A program made the position numbers and the translations under genes. The notes beneath the pieces are model-generated. The model saw only the letters and a list, made by a program, of their open reading frames with translations. It did no database searches and was not told the DNA's origin. Source: Chersky-840 sp036511675 (lineage in GTDB: Bacteria; Actinomycetota; Acidimicrobiia; Acidimicrobiales; UBA8190). From it: DNA of 64,000 nt. Location of the stretch: assembly GCA_036511675.1 (NCBI GenBank), contig DATCBU010000102.1:1-64000 (forward strand), given 5' to 3'. Shown in pieces: positions 1 to 8,541 of this stretch (position 1 is the stretch's first letter; the number at the start of each line of letters is the position of its first letter).

Positions 1-476
1 GCACCGGGCGAGCCACGTCCGGCCTCGTGGAGCATCTGAGGGTCGACGTCTACGGCGCCGAGGCCGAGCTTCGGACCATCGCCGGGCTGAGCGTCCCCGA
101 AGCGCGCATGCTCGTGATCTCGCCCTACGACAAGTCGACACTGGCCAGCATCGAGAAGGCCATCCAGGCGTCGGACCTCGGCATCACCCCGTCGAACGAC
201 GGCAATGTCATCAGACTCGGCTTTCCGCCGCTCACCGAGGAGCGGCGCAAGGATCTCGTCAAAGTGGTGCGGCACAAGGCGGAAGAGGGCCGAGTGGCCG
301 TCCGCAATCTGCGCCGGGCGGCGCGACACGAGCTCGAGGGGCTCGAGCATGACGGCGACATGTCCTCGGACTCGCTCGAGCGCGTCGAGAAGGAGCTGGA
401 CAAGCTCACCCAGGAAATGGTGTCGGCCATCGACAAGCTGCTGGCCCACAAAGAGCAGGAGCTCCTCGAAATCTAG
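1..476 (+). CDS. frr: Ribosome recycling factor (5' end outside window)
   Basis: RRF acts with EF-G to split the post-termination ribosome so that subunits can be reused. The reading frame is already open at base 3 and reads TGRATSGLVEHLRVDVYG, the conserved beginning of domain I. The first in-frame GTG (27) is therefore internal and the true start lies upstream of the window. The rest shows the typical RRF pattern: ISPYDKSTLASIEKAI, then GNVIRLGFPPLTEERRKDL, and a C-terminal long helix rich in Arg, Glu and Lys. About 155 of the usual 185 residues are present. The next gene, cdsA, starts 39 bp downstream. The frr-cdsA order is common in bacteria (established knowledge) and suggests cotranscription. 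Confidence 0.95.
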   Translation, partial: TGRATSGLVEHLRVDVYGAEAELRTIAGLSVPEARMLVISPYDKSTLASIEKAIQASDLGITPSNDGNVIRLGFPPLTEERRKDLVKVVRHKAEEGRVAVRNLRRAARHELEGLEHDGDMSSDSLERVEKELDKLTQEMVSAIDKLLAHKEQELLEI

Positions 477-515
477 GGGTGCCGGCCCGGGATCCCGGGC
501 CGGTGGGGAGGCGAC

Positions 516-2264
516 GTGGACGATCGAGACGAATTCGAGCCGGAGGCCGAGGTTCCCATAGAGCCGATCACCGAGCGCGTGCGGATCATCGGGGCCCAGC
601 CCGCCGGTGGGGTGGAGGGCCGGGCCGGCCACGACCCCGAGCCCGGGTCAGCCGACGTGGTGGCGTCAGCTGAGCCCGAGGTCGCCGTGCCGGTTCGCGA
701 CGGGGGCCCCAGCGCCCCCGCCTTCGACCTGTTCCCCGACGAGGACGAGTCCGTCAGAGTCATCGACGAGCCCGAGAACAGGGCGCATCTCGACGAAGCG
801 GGTCATTCGGCGCCCTCGGGGCGCAATGGTGGCGACCCGCTGCAGCCCGGGTCGGACGTGCTGCAGCCTGCCGAGCCCACCACCGTCGTGCCCGACATGC
901 CCCATTGGACCGACCCGCCGACGGGCCAGGTGCCTGCCATCCTCGACCGGCGCACCGACGAGGACGACACCGAGGCCCAGTGGTCGGCCGCCGGCGACAC
1001 CGGACCGGCGTGGCGCGAACACAGCCACGAATGGGACGACAGCAGTTTCGATCCCTCGCTCCTGGCCGACGAAGAGACGCGGGTGGGTGCGCTCGAGGAG
1101 ACCCCCCTCGAGGAGCGCCGACCGTGGGAGTTCGACGACCTCACCACGGTTTCGGCCCAAGAGGACACGTGGGAGGCCGAGCACGCCGAACCCAGCGCCA
1201 CCGGGGCCTGGGGTGCCGAGGAAGACGACGCCGGGCACGAGCCCGTCACCGACCGGCCCGCGGTGGGCGCCGCATCGGGCGCGTCGGAGGCGGCTACCAC
1301 GCCCGACCCGGCCGAACGGGGCGTGGCCTCGATCAGCTCCTCGCCCCTGCGCGCCGCGCGCGACCTGGCGGCGGCGTCGGCGGGGGGGGCTCCACGGGGC
1401 CCGGTGCCGCGCCGGAGCATGGGTCCCCCCGCCACAGCGGGGCAGGGCGGTCGCAACTTTCCCGTGGCCATCGCCACCGGGGTCGCCTTCGTCCTGGTGG
1501 CCATGGCGTGCCTCGAGCTGGGGACGGTGGCGACGCTGGCGCTCGCCACCGTCGTGGTGGTGTTGTCGGTGGCCGAGTGTTATGCCGCCCTGCGGCGCGC
1601 AGGGCGACGCCCCGCCACGCTTCTGGGCCTGGTGGCCACGGTCGGGCTCATGGTGGCGGCCTACACCAAGGGCCTGCCGGCGCTACCCCTCGTCCTCGTG
1701 CTCGTGGTCATGACCTCGATGGTGTGGCATCTGGTGGGGGTCGACCGGGGATCGACGGTGGAGGGTGTCGCCTCCACGGTGCTGGGCTTTGTGTGGGTGG
1801 GGTTCTTGGGGTCGTTCTCGGCGCTGCTGCTGGCCCCGGGTGAGTTCCCGCACCGCCACGGCATCGCCTTCTTCTTGGGAGCCATCGTGGCCACCATCGG
1901 CGCCGACGTGGGCGCGCTGGCCATCGGGAGCTGGCTGGGACGCCACCACCTGGCGCCCAATGTGAGCCCCAACAAGACCTGGGAGGGGTTGATCGGGGGC
2001 GCGGTGGTCGCCATCGCCCTCTCGGCGGCCATCACCGGGCAGGTCCACCCCTGGACGGTGCCCAAGGCGGCGCTGCTGGGTCTCGTGGTGGCCATCGTGG
2101 CGCCGATCGGCGATCTGTGCGAGTCGCTCGTCAAACGCGACCTCGGGCTCAAGGACATGGGGTCGATCCTGCCCGGGCACGGGGGGGTGCTCGACCGCGT
2201 CGACGCCCTGTTGTTCGTCCTGCCCGCCACGTTCTACCTCGTCCGAGTGCTCAACCTCGGGTGA
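516..2264 (+). CDS. cdsA: Phosphatidate cytidylyltransferase with long acidic N-terminal extension
   Basis: Makes CDP-diacylglycerol from phosphatidic acid and CTP in the membrane, the branch point of phospholipid synthesis. The catalytic part is residues about 314-582: a run of hydrophobic segments, SPNKTWEGLIGG near residue 487, and the C-terminal CDS signature with KRDLGLKD followed by GHGGVLDR. Residues 1-310 are unusual: acidic, Pro/Gly-rich, apparently disordered and cytosolic, with the short related motifs VRIIGAQPAG (about 22-31) and VRVIDEP (about 80-86). The protein is about twice the usual length of 270-300 residues. The GTG start at 516 has a GGGGAGG Shine-Dalgarno 4 nt upstream, and the extension uses the same GC-rich codons, so it is probably translated. 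Dxr follows after 7 bp. Confidence 0.93.
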   Translation: MDDRDEFEPEAEVPIEPITERVRIIGAQPAGGVEGRAGHDPEPGSADVVASAEPEVAVPVRDGGPSAPAFDLFPDEDESVRVIDEPENRAHLDEAGHSAPSGRNGGDPLQPGSDVLQPAEPTTVVPDMPHWTDPPTGQVPAILDRRTDEDDTEAQWSAAGDTGPAWREHSHEWDDSSFDPSLLADEETRVGALEETPLEERRPWEFDDLTTVSAQEDTWEAEHAEPSATGAWGAEEDDAGHEPVTDRPAVGAASGASEAATTPDPAERGVASISSSPLRAARDLAAASAGGAPRGPVPRRSMGPPATAGQGGRNFPVAIATGVAFVLVAMACLELGTVATLALATVVVVLSVAECYAALRRAGRRPATLLGLVATVGLMVAAYTKGLPALPLVLVLVVMTSMVWHLVGVDRGSTVEGVASTVLGFVWVGFLGSFSALLLAPGEFPHRHGIAFFLGAIVATIGADVGALAIGSWLGRHHLAPNVSPNKTWEGLIGGAVVAIALSAAITGQVHPWTVPKAALLGLVVAIVAPIGDLCESLVKRDLGLKDMGSILPGHGGVLDRVDALLFVLPATFYLVRVLNLG

Positions 2265-2271
2265 CCCGCCC

Positions 2272-3429
2272 ATGAGGGTCAGCCTCGTCGGGTCGACGGG
2301 GTCCATCGGTACCCAGGCCGTCGAGGTGATGACGACCGAGCCCGGCCGGTTCACCGCCGTCGGACTGGGCACCTGGCGTTCGGTCGAGGTGCTCGGTGCC
2401 CAGGCCCGGGCGCTTCGGCCCGAGGTCGTCGCCATCGGCGACCCCTCGCTGGCGAAGGCCCTCTCGGCGGCGGTGCCCAAAGGGACCGAGGTGCTGACCG
2501 GGCCCGAGGGTCTCGCCGTGGTGGCCCGTCTCGGCGACGTCGTGCTCAACGCGGTGGTGGGCTTTGCCGGGTTGCCCGTGACCCTGGCCGCCCTGGAAGC
2601 GGGGCGCCGCCTGGCGCTGGCCAACAAGGAGTCCCTGATTGCGGGGGCGCCGGTGGTGGCACGGGCCAAGACGACCCCGGGAGCAGAAATCGTCCCCGTG
2701 GACTCCGAGCATTGTGCGCTGCATCAGTGTCTGCGGGCCGGGAGCGGTCCCGAGGAGGTCGCCCGGCTCGTGCTCACCGCCAGCGGCGGCCCGTTCCGGG
2801 GACGCAGCGCCGAGGAGCTGACGGCGGTGACGGTGGCGGAGGCGCTCGCCCATCCGACCTGGAAGATGGGTCCGAAGATCACGGTGGACTCTTCCACCCT
2901 CATGAACAAAGGGCTCGAGGTCATCGAGGCCCACGAGCTGTTCGGCGTGGATTATGACCGCATCGCGGTGATTCTTCACCCCCAGTCGGTCGTACACTCG
3001 ATGGTGGAGTTCATTGACGGATCGACCGTGGCCCAACTTTCCCAACCAGACATGCGCCTCCCCATCGGGTACGCGCTCGGGTATCCCCTTCGCCTCCAGC
3101 ACCCCTTCGGCGCCATTGACTGGTCGGCGCTGAGTCGCCTCGACTTCGAGCCGCCCGACCGCAAGGTCTTCGCCTGCCTGGAGCTGGCCGAGGAGGCGGG
3201 CCGGGCCGGAGGCCTGGCACCGGCGTGGCTCAATGCCGGGAACGAGGTCGGCGTGGCCGCCTTCCTGGCGGGCCGGATCGGCTGGGGTGCGATCGCCGAA
3301 GTGGTGGCGGACACCCTCGCCTCGTTCGACGGGGCCGAGGCCACCGACGCCGAGGACGTCGTCGAGGCCGATCGTCGTGCCCGCCAGTGGGCGGAGCGCT
3401 CGGTCGCGCATCGGGAACACGCCGCATGA
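2272..3429 (+). CDS. dxr: 1-deoxy-D-xylulose 5-phosphate reductoisomerase
   Basis: Second step of the MEP isoprenoid pathway: converts DXP to 2-C-methyl-D-erythritol 4-phosphate with NADPH and a divalent metal. The NADPH-binding motif GSTGSIGTQA is at residues 7-16, followed by NKESLIAGAP, the metal-site region VDSEH, SGGPFRG, and MNKGLEVIEAHELF. The length of 385 residues is normal for the family. The ATG start lies 7 bp after cdsA. The stop overlaps the start of the RIP protease in an ATGA arrangement, implying translational coupling. IspG of the same pathway is two genes downstream. Dxr, the RIP protease and ispG are also neighbours in mycobacteria (established knowledge). Confidence 0.97.
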   Translation: MRVSLVGSTGSIGTQAVEVMTTEPGRFTAVGLGTWRSVEVLGAQARALRPEVVAIGDPSLAKALSAAVPKGTEVLTGPEGLAVVARLGDVVLNAVVGFAGLPVTLAALEAGRRLALANKESLIAGAPVVARAKTTPGAEIVPVDSEHCALHQCLRAGSGPEEVARLVLTASGGPFRGRSAEELTAVTVAEALAHPTWKMGPKITVDSSTLMNKGLEVIEAHELFGVDYDRIAVILHPQSVVHSMVEFIDGSTVAQLSQPDMRLPIGYALGYPLRLQHPFGAIDWSALSRLDFEPPDRKVFACLELAEEAGRAGGLAPAWLNAGNEVGVAAFLAGRIGWGAIAEVVADTLASFDGAEATDAEDVVEADRRARQWAERSVAHREHAA

Positions 3430-4715
3430 GCCAGCTCGTCACGGGACCGCCCGCCACCGCGCCCCAACCACCCCCGCACCCACGTCGCGACGGCGACGCC
3501 GAGCAGCGCGCCTCGCTGGGCCGGCTGCTCGCCGTGGTGGTGGCCATCGTGGTCGCCGCAGTGGTGACCCACACCACGGCGGTGCTCATCGTGGTTGTGG
3601 CGCTGGTGATGATGATCATGCTGCACGAACTCGGTCATCTCCTCACCGCCAAGTGGGGTGGCATGAAGGTGACCGAATACTTCCTCGGGTTCGGGCCCCG
3701 ACTGTGGTCGATCCGTCGGGGCGAGACCGAGTACGGGATCAAGGCCATCCCGGCGGGCGGCTACGTGAAGATCCTCGGGATGACCAGCGCCGAAGAGGTC
3801 GATCCCGCCGACGAGCCCCGGACCTACCGACAGCGACCCTTCCATAACCGGCTCATCGTGGGGGTGGCGGGGTCTGCCATGCACGGCGTGATGGCCCTGG
3901 CGTTGTTGTGGGGCCTGTTCGTCTTCATCGGTGCCCCCCAGAACAACGCCGTGGCCATCAGCGGGTTCGCACCGCTGGCGCACCGGGTCGACCCGGCCCG
4001 CGCCGCGGGCCTCGAGCCGGGGGACGTGGTGCTCAGTGCCGAGGGATCCGCTGTCCATTCCGCCGAGGACCTGCAGAAGGTGATCTCGCATCACGCCGGC
4101 ACTCCCATCACCGTCGTGGTCGATCGCAGCGGGCACCACCGGTCGATCGTGGTCACCCCCCGGGCCGACACCTCGACCACGGGGGCCAGCGGGCGCATCG
4201 GCGTCATCATCGGCCCACCCCCGGCGGTCCCCAGCAACCCCGTGGTAGCGGTCGGCCAGGCGGGACGGCAGTTGGGGACCATCGTGGCCGGGACCGTCAC
4301 CGGACTGGGCAAGGTGTTCTCACCCGGCGGGCTGTCGAGCTACTTCCACGACGTCACCAACGCCCAGGCCGCCTCCAAGGCGGCGAAGACCGACAACCGT
4401 GTCCAGTCCATCTACGGCGCGGCGCGACTGGCGGTCCAAGGTGCACAAGCGGGGGCCACCCAGCTGATCTACGTCCTGGTGCTCATCATCGTGTCGGTCG
4501 GGATCCTCAACCTCCTGCCCATGCTCCCCCTCGACGGGGGCCACGTGGTCATCGCCGTGTATGAGCGCATCCGCAGCCGACGTGGCCGCATGTACCACGC
4601 CGATGTCAACAAGCTCACCCCGGTCGTCGCCGCTTTCATCCTCCTCTTGGGCTTCATCCTCGTGAGCTCGCTCTACCTCGACATCACGCACCCGGTGAAG
4701 AACCCGTTCCAGTAA
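3426..4715 (+). CDS. RIP-type site-2 zinc metalloprotease (RseP/Rip1 family)
   Basis: Intramembrane protease of the family that cuts anti-sigma factors and other membrane substrates. The start was placed at the ATG overlapping the dxr stop (ATGA); it gives 429 residues. A Pro-rich cytosolic tail is followed by transmembrane segments at about 32-65. The zinc motif HELGH is at residues 67-71, and GGYVKILGM follows. A PDZ-like region lies at about 190-270. The second catalytic motif, NLLPMLPLDGGH, is near residue 365-376, and a last hydrophobic segment is near the C-terminus. Its position between dxr and ispG matches the mycobacterial rip1 locus. Substrates cannot be inferred from this window. 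Confidence 0.93.
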   Translation: MSQLVTGPPATAPQPPPHPRRDGDAEQRASLGRLLAVVVAIVVAAVVTHTTAVLIVVVALVMMIMLHELGHLLTAKWGGMKVTEYFLGFGPRLWSIRRGETEYGIKAIPAGGYVKILGMTSAEEVDPADEPRTYRQRPFHNRLIVGVAGSAMHGVMALALLWGLFVFIGAPQNNAVAISGFAPLAHRVDPARAAGLEPGDVVLSAEGSAVHSAEDLQKVISHHAGTPITVVVDRSGHHRSIVVTPRADTSTTGASGRIGVIIGPPPAVPSNPVVAVGQAGRQLGTIVAGTVTGLGKVFSPGGLSSYFHDVTNAQAASKAAKTDNRVQSIYGAARLAVQGAQAGATQLIYVLVLIIVSVGILNLLPMLPLDGGHVVIAVYERIRSRRGRMYHADVNKLTPVVAAFILLLGFILVSSLYLDITHPVKNPFQ

Positions 4716-4746
4716 ACCCGGTGTCCGCACAGAGAGAGACGTTGTG

Positions 4747-5988
4747 ATGGCCCGTCCCACCCTGATCGCGGCGGCACGCCGACCCACCCGTCAGATCCAC
4801 GTCGGCTCCGTGGCGGTCGGTGGTGGTGCGCCGATCTCGGTGCAGTCGATGACGATTACCAAGACCGCCGATGTCGAAGGCACGCTGGCCCAGATCTACG
4901 CGCTGGCATCGGCCGGGGCGGACATCGTCCGCTGCACCTGCAACGAGAAGGCGGCGGCCGAGGGCCTGGCCCACATCGTGCCCCGGTCGCCGGTCCCCAT
5001 CATCGCCGACATCCACTTCCATCACGAGATGGCGCTCGCCGCACTGGAGGCCGGTGTCCAGGGACTGCGGCTCAACCCCGGGAACCTGCGCAAGGAGGCG
5101 GAGATCAAGCAGGTCGCCCAAGAGGCCAAGGACCGCGGCGTTCCCATTCGAATCGGGGTCAATGCCGGGTCGCTTCACCCCGAGCTGTACAAGCGCTTCG
5201 GTGGTGCCACACCCGAGGCGCTGGTGGAGTCGGCGAGGATGGAGCTGGCGTACTTCGCCGAGGTCGACTTCGACGACGTCAAGATCTCGGTCAAGGCTTC
5301 GTCGGTCCCACTCATGATCGAGGCGTACCGGCTGGCGTCGGAGACTTTCGACCATCCCCTGCATCTGGGCGTGACCGAGGCCGGGCCCCCGCCCGCGGGG
5401 CTCGTGAAAGGCACCGCCGGGATCGGGACGTTGTTGGCCGAAGGCATCGGTGACACCATCCGGTACTCGCTCACCGCCGACCCCGTCGAAGAGGTCAGGG
5501 CGGGACGCCAGCTCCTCGAAGCCATGGGACTTCGCGAACGAAAGTCCGTCGACCTCATCGCCTGCCCGTCATGCGGTCGGGCCGAGATCGACGTGATCGG
5601 TGTGGCCAGGGCGGCCCAAGAAGCGCTCGAGTCGCGCCAGCTGCCCATCCAGGTGGCGGTCATGGGATGTGTCGTGAACGGGCCGGGCGAGGCACGCGAA
5701 GCCGACCTGGGCATCGCCGCAGGTCGCCGTCGCGGCCATTTGTTCATCAAGGGCAAGATCGTCCGGGTCGTGCCCGAGGACGAGATGGTGGCTGCGCTGG
5801 TCGAAGAGGCCGAGAAGCTGGTGGCCGAAGGCGTGGAAGCCCGTCTCGCCGCCGCCGACGCCGGGGCCGAAGCCGAAGCCGAAGCCGATCGCCGCCTCCT
5901 CCTCGAGGCCAAGGGCGACGACGCCAATCACAGCGCGCAGAAGGTCGAGCTCATCCGCAAGACCATCGACGAGGGGCCCGAGGCCTGA
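4747..5988 (+). CDS. ispG: 4-hydroxy-3-methylbut-2-en-1-yl diphosphate synthase
   Basis: Penultimate MEP-pathway enzyme: a [4Fe-4S] protein that converts MEcPP to HMBPP. A TIM-barrel part begins with the conserved VGSVAVGGGAPISVQSMT and DIVRCTCNEK. The cluster-binding part has ACPSCGR (two Cys near residues 272 and 275) and MGCVVNGPGEA (Cys near 308, Glu near 315). The product is 413 residues. The C-terminus carries a short Ala/Glu repeat (AGAEAEAEAD) and an extra helix not needed in most family members. I chose ATG 4747; GTG 4744 is an in-frame alternative. A GAGAGA sequence upstream may serve as the ribosome-binding site. It converges on proS. Confidence 0.97.
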   Translation: MARPTLIAAARRPTRQIHVGSVAVGGGAPISVQSMTITKTADVEGTLAQIYALASAGADIVRCTCNEKAAAEGLAHIVPRSPVPIIADIHFHHEMALAALEAGVQGLRLNPGNLRKEAEIKQVAQEAKDRGVPIRIGVNAGSLHPELYKRFGGATPEALVESARMELAYFAEVDFDDVKISVKASSVPLMIEAYRLASETFDHPLHLGVTEAGPPPAGLVKGTAGIGTLLAEGIGDTIRYSLTADPVEEVRAGRQLLEAMGLRERKSVDLIACPSCGRAEIDVIGVARAAQEALESRQLPIQVAVMGCVVNGPGEAREADLGIAAGRRRGHLFIKGKIVRVVPEDEMVAALVEEAEKLVAEGVEARLAAADAGAEAEAEADRRLLLEAKGDDANHSAQKVELIRKTIDEGPEA

Positions 5989-6011
5989 GCCCACCGTGCG
6001 GCGGCCCTGGC

Positions 6012-6032
6012 CTGGCGCCTGGTCGGCGCCAG
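6012..6032. terminator. Bidirectional terminator-like hairpin between ispG and proS
   Basis: Perfect inverted repeat CTGGCGCC (6012-6019) and GGCGCCAG (6025-6032) around a 5-nt loop, placed in the 45-bp gap between the convergent ispG and proS genes. There is no T-run on either side, as is usual in actinomycetes. The assignment as a terminator rests on position and stem strength only. Confidence 0.55.
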
Positions 6033-6033
6033 A

Positions 6034-7455
6034 TCAGTAGGCGCGTGCCACGACGGCGACCAGCTCGGCGTCGGGGCCGTCGTCATCGACACCGGGGAGC
6101 GTGCCGTCGGGCCGGCTCAGCAGGCGCACCGTGACCCCCGCACGATTGAGCTGCGCCTCGCCGTCGGCGCCCAGGGCCCGCAAGGGGAGCGAGGCGAATC
6201 CGGTGCGCGACGCCTCTTCTGCCTCGGCCACGCTGTCCACCTCGACGGTCCCCGCTCGGAGCCGCTCGAGCGCCTCGGCCAGCAGCGCGGCCTGGGCACC
6301 GGCGAGGGCGTCGCGCACGGCGTCCTCGAGCCCGGTCAGGGCCACGGTGGTCTTGGTCCCCGAGTCGCGGCGCACGAGCACGGCCTCACCGGCGGCGAAC
6401 TCGCGGGGCCCGACCTCGACGCGCACGGGAACCCCCTTGAGCTCCCAGTCCACGACGCGGCGGCCGAACGACGTGTCCGTCCGGCCGTCGAGCTGCGTCC
6501 TCAGCCCGGCGTCGGTCAGCCGGGCGGCGACCGCGGCGGCCTTGTCGCCGGCTCCGTCTTCGTCGCGCACCACCAGGACCACCACCTGGATGGGGGCGAG
6601 GAGGGGTGGGATGCGCAGCCCGGCGTCGTCGCCATGGGCCATGACCAGTGCCCCCATGAGCCGCGAGGATGCCCCCCACGAGGTCTGCCACACGTAGACC
6701 TCCTTCCCCGACTGGTCGAGGAAGGAGGTGTTGAACACCCGGGAGAAGTTCTGGCCGAGCTCGTGGCTCGTGCCCATCTGCAGCGCTTTGCCGTCGCGCA
6801 TCATGGCTTCACACGTCCAGGTGGTCGTGGCGCCCGAAAAGCGCTCCACCGCGGTCTTGCGCCCCGTCAGGACGGGGATGGCGAGCACGTTGACCATGAA
6901 GTCCTCGTACACGTCGCGCAGGATGCCGAGCGCGAAATCCCGGGCATCTGCCTCTGTGGCGTGTGCGGTATGCCCTTCTTGCCACAAGAACTCCGTGGTC
7001 CGAAGGAAGAGGCGGGGACGCAGTTCCCAGCGCACGACATTGGCCCACTGGTTGATCAGGAACGGGAGGTCGCGGTAGCTCTGGATCCACTTGGAGAAGT
7101 AGGCGTTGATGATGGTCTCACTGGTGGGGCGGACCACCACGGGCTCGTCGAGCAGCTTGCCGCCCCCGTGGGTCACCACGGCGAGCTCGGGGCTGAAGCC
7201 CTCGACGTGCGCGGCTTCGCGCTTCAGGTAGCTCTCGGGGATGAACAGCGGGAAGTAGGCGTTGGGCACGCCCGCCGCCTTGATGCGGGCGTCGATCTCG
7301 GCCTGCATCCGCTCCCAGATCGAATAGCCGTAGGGGCGGATGACCATGGTGCCGCGCACCGGCCCGTTGTCGGCCAGCTCCGCCTTGGCCAGGACGTCTT
7401 GGTACCACTGGGGAAAATCGGTCGCCTGGGAGGCGAGGACGCTCTTGCGGGCCAT
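6034..7455 (-). CDS. proS: Prolyl-tRNA synthetase, archaeal/eukaryotic-like type
   Basis: Charges tRNA-Pro in the cytosol. The start MARKSVLASQ at 7455 was chosen because upstream in-frame sequence has no family similarity; this gives 473 residues. Class II signatures are visible: RPTSE (109-113), motif 2 around W143-E159 (RWELRPRLFLRTTEF), then GTSHELGQNFS and WGASSRLMGALVMAHGDD (motif 3). The anticodon-binding region follows, and the chain ends in a C-terminal Tyr. There is no roughly 180-residue editing (INS) domain between motifs 2 and 3, so this is the short type 3 ProRS and not the E. coli or M. tuberculosis type. It is one of only two minus-strand genes here and is divergent from the rimP operon. 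Confidence 0.95.
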   Translation of the reverse strand: MARKSVLASQATDFPQWYQDVLAKAELADNGPVRGTMVIRPYGYSIWERMQAEIDARIKAAGVPNAYFPLFIPESYLKREAAHVEGFSPELAVVTHGGGKLLDEPVVVRPTSETIINAYFSKWIQSYRDLPFLINQWANVVRWELRPRLFLRTTEFLWQEGHTAHATEADARDFALGILRDVYEDFMVNVLAIPVLTGRKTAVERFSGATTTWTCEAMMRDGKALQMGTSHELGQNFSRVFNTSFLDQSGKEVYVWQTSWGASSRLMGALVMAHGDDAGLRIPPLLAPIQVVVLVVRDEDGAGDKAAAVAARLTDAGLRTQLDGRTDTSFGRRVVDWELKGVPVRVEVGPREFAAGEAVLVRRDSGTKTTVALTGLEDAVRDALAGAQAALLAEALERLRAGTVEVDSVAEAEEASRTGFASLPLRALGADGEAQLNRAGVTVRLLSRPDGTLPGVDDDGPDAELVAVVARAY

Positions 7456-7845
7456 GGCGCCCAGGATGCTACGGCCTGCGCGCCACACTTCGGTGCGCCC
7501 GAGGTCAAGAGCTGAAGACGGCGAACACGACCCCGATCGACACCGCCACCCGCCCGAGCCCACCCGGCCGAGCAGCGCCAGCCACCTCGAGTGCCCACCT
7601 CGAGTGCTCGGTGCGGGCTGGGGCCATGGCCTCGCCGGCCCCGTGGCGTTGCTCGACACCGAGTCAGCGTGGCCGAAGGGAGCGGGCCGCATTCGCCAAG
7701 GTCTCGAAATCCGACCACCGAGATCGGGGGTGCGGGGACACCCGGCGCCGGTCCGGCGATGGCAGCGGACCGGGCCGGCACCGGTCCGACCCCCTCGGAG
7801 GGCTCGTCGGTGGGCCCTCGCGCCCGAAGTGCGGAGAAGGACGAC
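7456..7845. other. Gene-free spacer between proS and the rimP operon
   Basis: About 390 bp without a convincing gene. Overlapping open frames exist on both strands but encode only low-complexity Arg/Pro/Ala sequence with no recognisable domain, as expected by chance at this GC content. The proS promoter should lie at the left end, but I cannot point to clear -35 and -10 boxes there. The rimP promoter begins at its right end. Confidence 0.6.
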
Positions 7846-7854
7846 TGATATACT
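7846..7854 (+). promoter_or_regulatory. Extended -10 promoter of the rimP-nusA-infB operon
   Basis: TG at 7846-7847 then TATACT at 7849-7854 is a near-consensus extended -10 in otherwise GC-rich DNA. No good -35 is seen, which is normal for extended -10 promoters. A start site near 7861 would give a leader of about 120 nt before rimP, containing the hairpin at 7890-7917. Confidence 0.65.
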
Positions 7855-7889
7855 TGCTGCGCTGTTGGTCCGGGGGGTGAAGGTGCGTT

Positions 7890-7917
7890 AGAAGCGTGGG
7901 CAGCAGCCCACGCTTCT
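7890..7917 (+). promoter_or_regulatory. Strong hairpin in the rimP leader
   Basis: Perfect 11-bp inverted repeat, AGAAGCGTGGG (7890-7900) and CCCACGCTTCT (7907-7917), with loop CAGCAG. It lies about 30 nt after the predicted transcription start and 66 nt before rimP. No T-run follows, so it is not a classical intrinsic terminator. A four-codon frame, GTG AAG GTG CGT then TAG (7877-7891), ends exactly at the stem. Leader hairpins before rimP-nusA operons are known in other bacteria. A role in attenuation or NusA autoregulation is inference. Confidence 0.6.
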
Positions 7918-7983
7918 GCTTTCACCGGCCGGTCGAGTGTAGGGGCGCCAGGCCATAGAGGGACGAGGGAGGTGGAGGATCAG

Positions 7984-8541
7984 GTGGACGACGAGCTCTC
8001 TGACCTGCTCGCGTCCGCCGTCGGCTCTCTGGGCCTCGAACTCGTGGACCTCGAACGTCACGCCACCTCGGTCCGGGTCGTGGTGGACCGGGACGGCGGA
8101 GTGGACCTCGAGGCCATCGCCTCGGCCACGCGCGCCGTATCAGCCCTGCTCGACGCGCACGACCCGTTCCCGGGCCAGCGTTACACCCTCGAGGTCTCGA
8201 GCCCCGGGGTGGAGCGCCGTTTGCGGACGTCGGTCCACTTCCAGCGGGCCGTGGGCGAACAAGTCAGCGTGCGCACCGTGGCTGGTGGCAAGGGTGAGCG
8301 CCGCGTGACGGGCCGTTTGACGTCGGCCGACACTGAGGGATTCGTCCTCGAGGGCGACGAGCTGCCCGGCGGCGAACGCCGCCTCGCCTACGACGAGGTC
8401 GAGCGGGCCAGAACAGTCTTTGCATGGGGATCGAAATCCCCCGCTGCGGCGCGCCAGGGTGGGGCGCCGCGCCAGGCCGCCCGTGCTCCTCGGGCGGCGG
8501 CGAGAAAACCTGCGGGAAGGAAGAAGGTGGCGACGCCATGA
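7984..8541 (+). CDS. rimP: Ribosome maturation factor RimP
   Basis: Needed for assembly of the 30S subunit. The product begins DDELSDLLASAVGSLGLELVDLE, continues with VRVVVDRDGGVDLEAIASATRAVS and YTLEVSSPGVERRL (the family signature), and has a C-terminal Sm-like domain. GTG 7984 is preferred because GGAGG lies 5 nt upstream; GTG 7972 is in frame but has its SD directly adjacent. The product is 185 residues with a basic, Ala/Arg-rich tail of about 35 residues. The stop overlaps nusA (ATGA). First gene of the rimP-nusA-ylxR-infB-rbfA-truB-ribF run. Confidence 0.93.
   Translation: MDDELSDLLASAVGSLGLELVDLERHATSVRVVVDRDGGVDLEAIASATRAVSALLDAHDPFPGQRYTLEVSSPGVERRLRTSVHFQRAVGEQVSVRTVAGGKGERRVTGRLTSADTEGFVLEGDELPGGERRLAYDEVERARTVFAWGSKSPAAARQGGAPRQAARAPRAAARKPAGRKKVATP

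Noticed and set aside
7456..7845. Overlapping open frames between proS and rimP on both strands
   Set aside because: No recognisable protein, no ribosome-binding site, composition typical of random high-GC frames.
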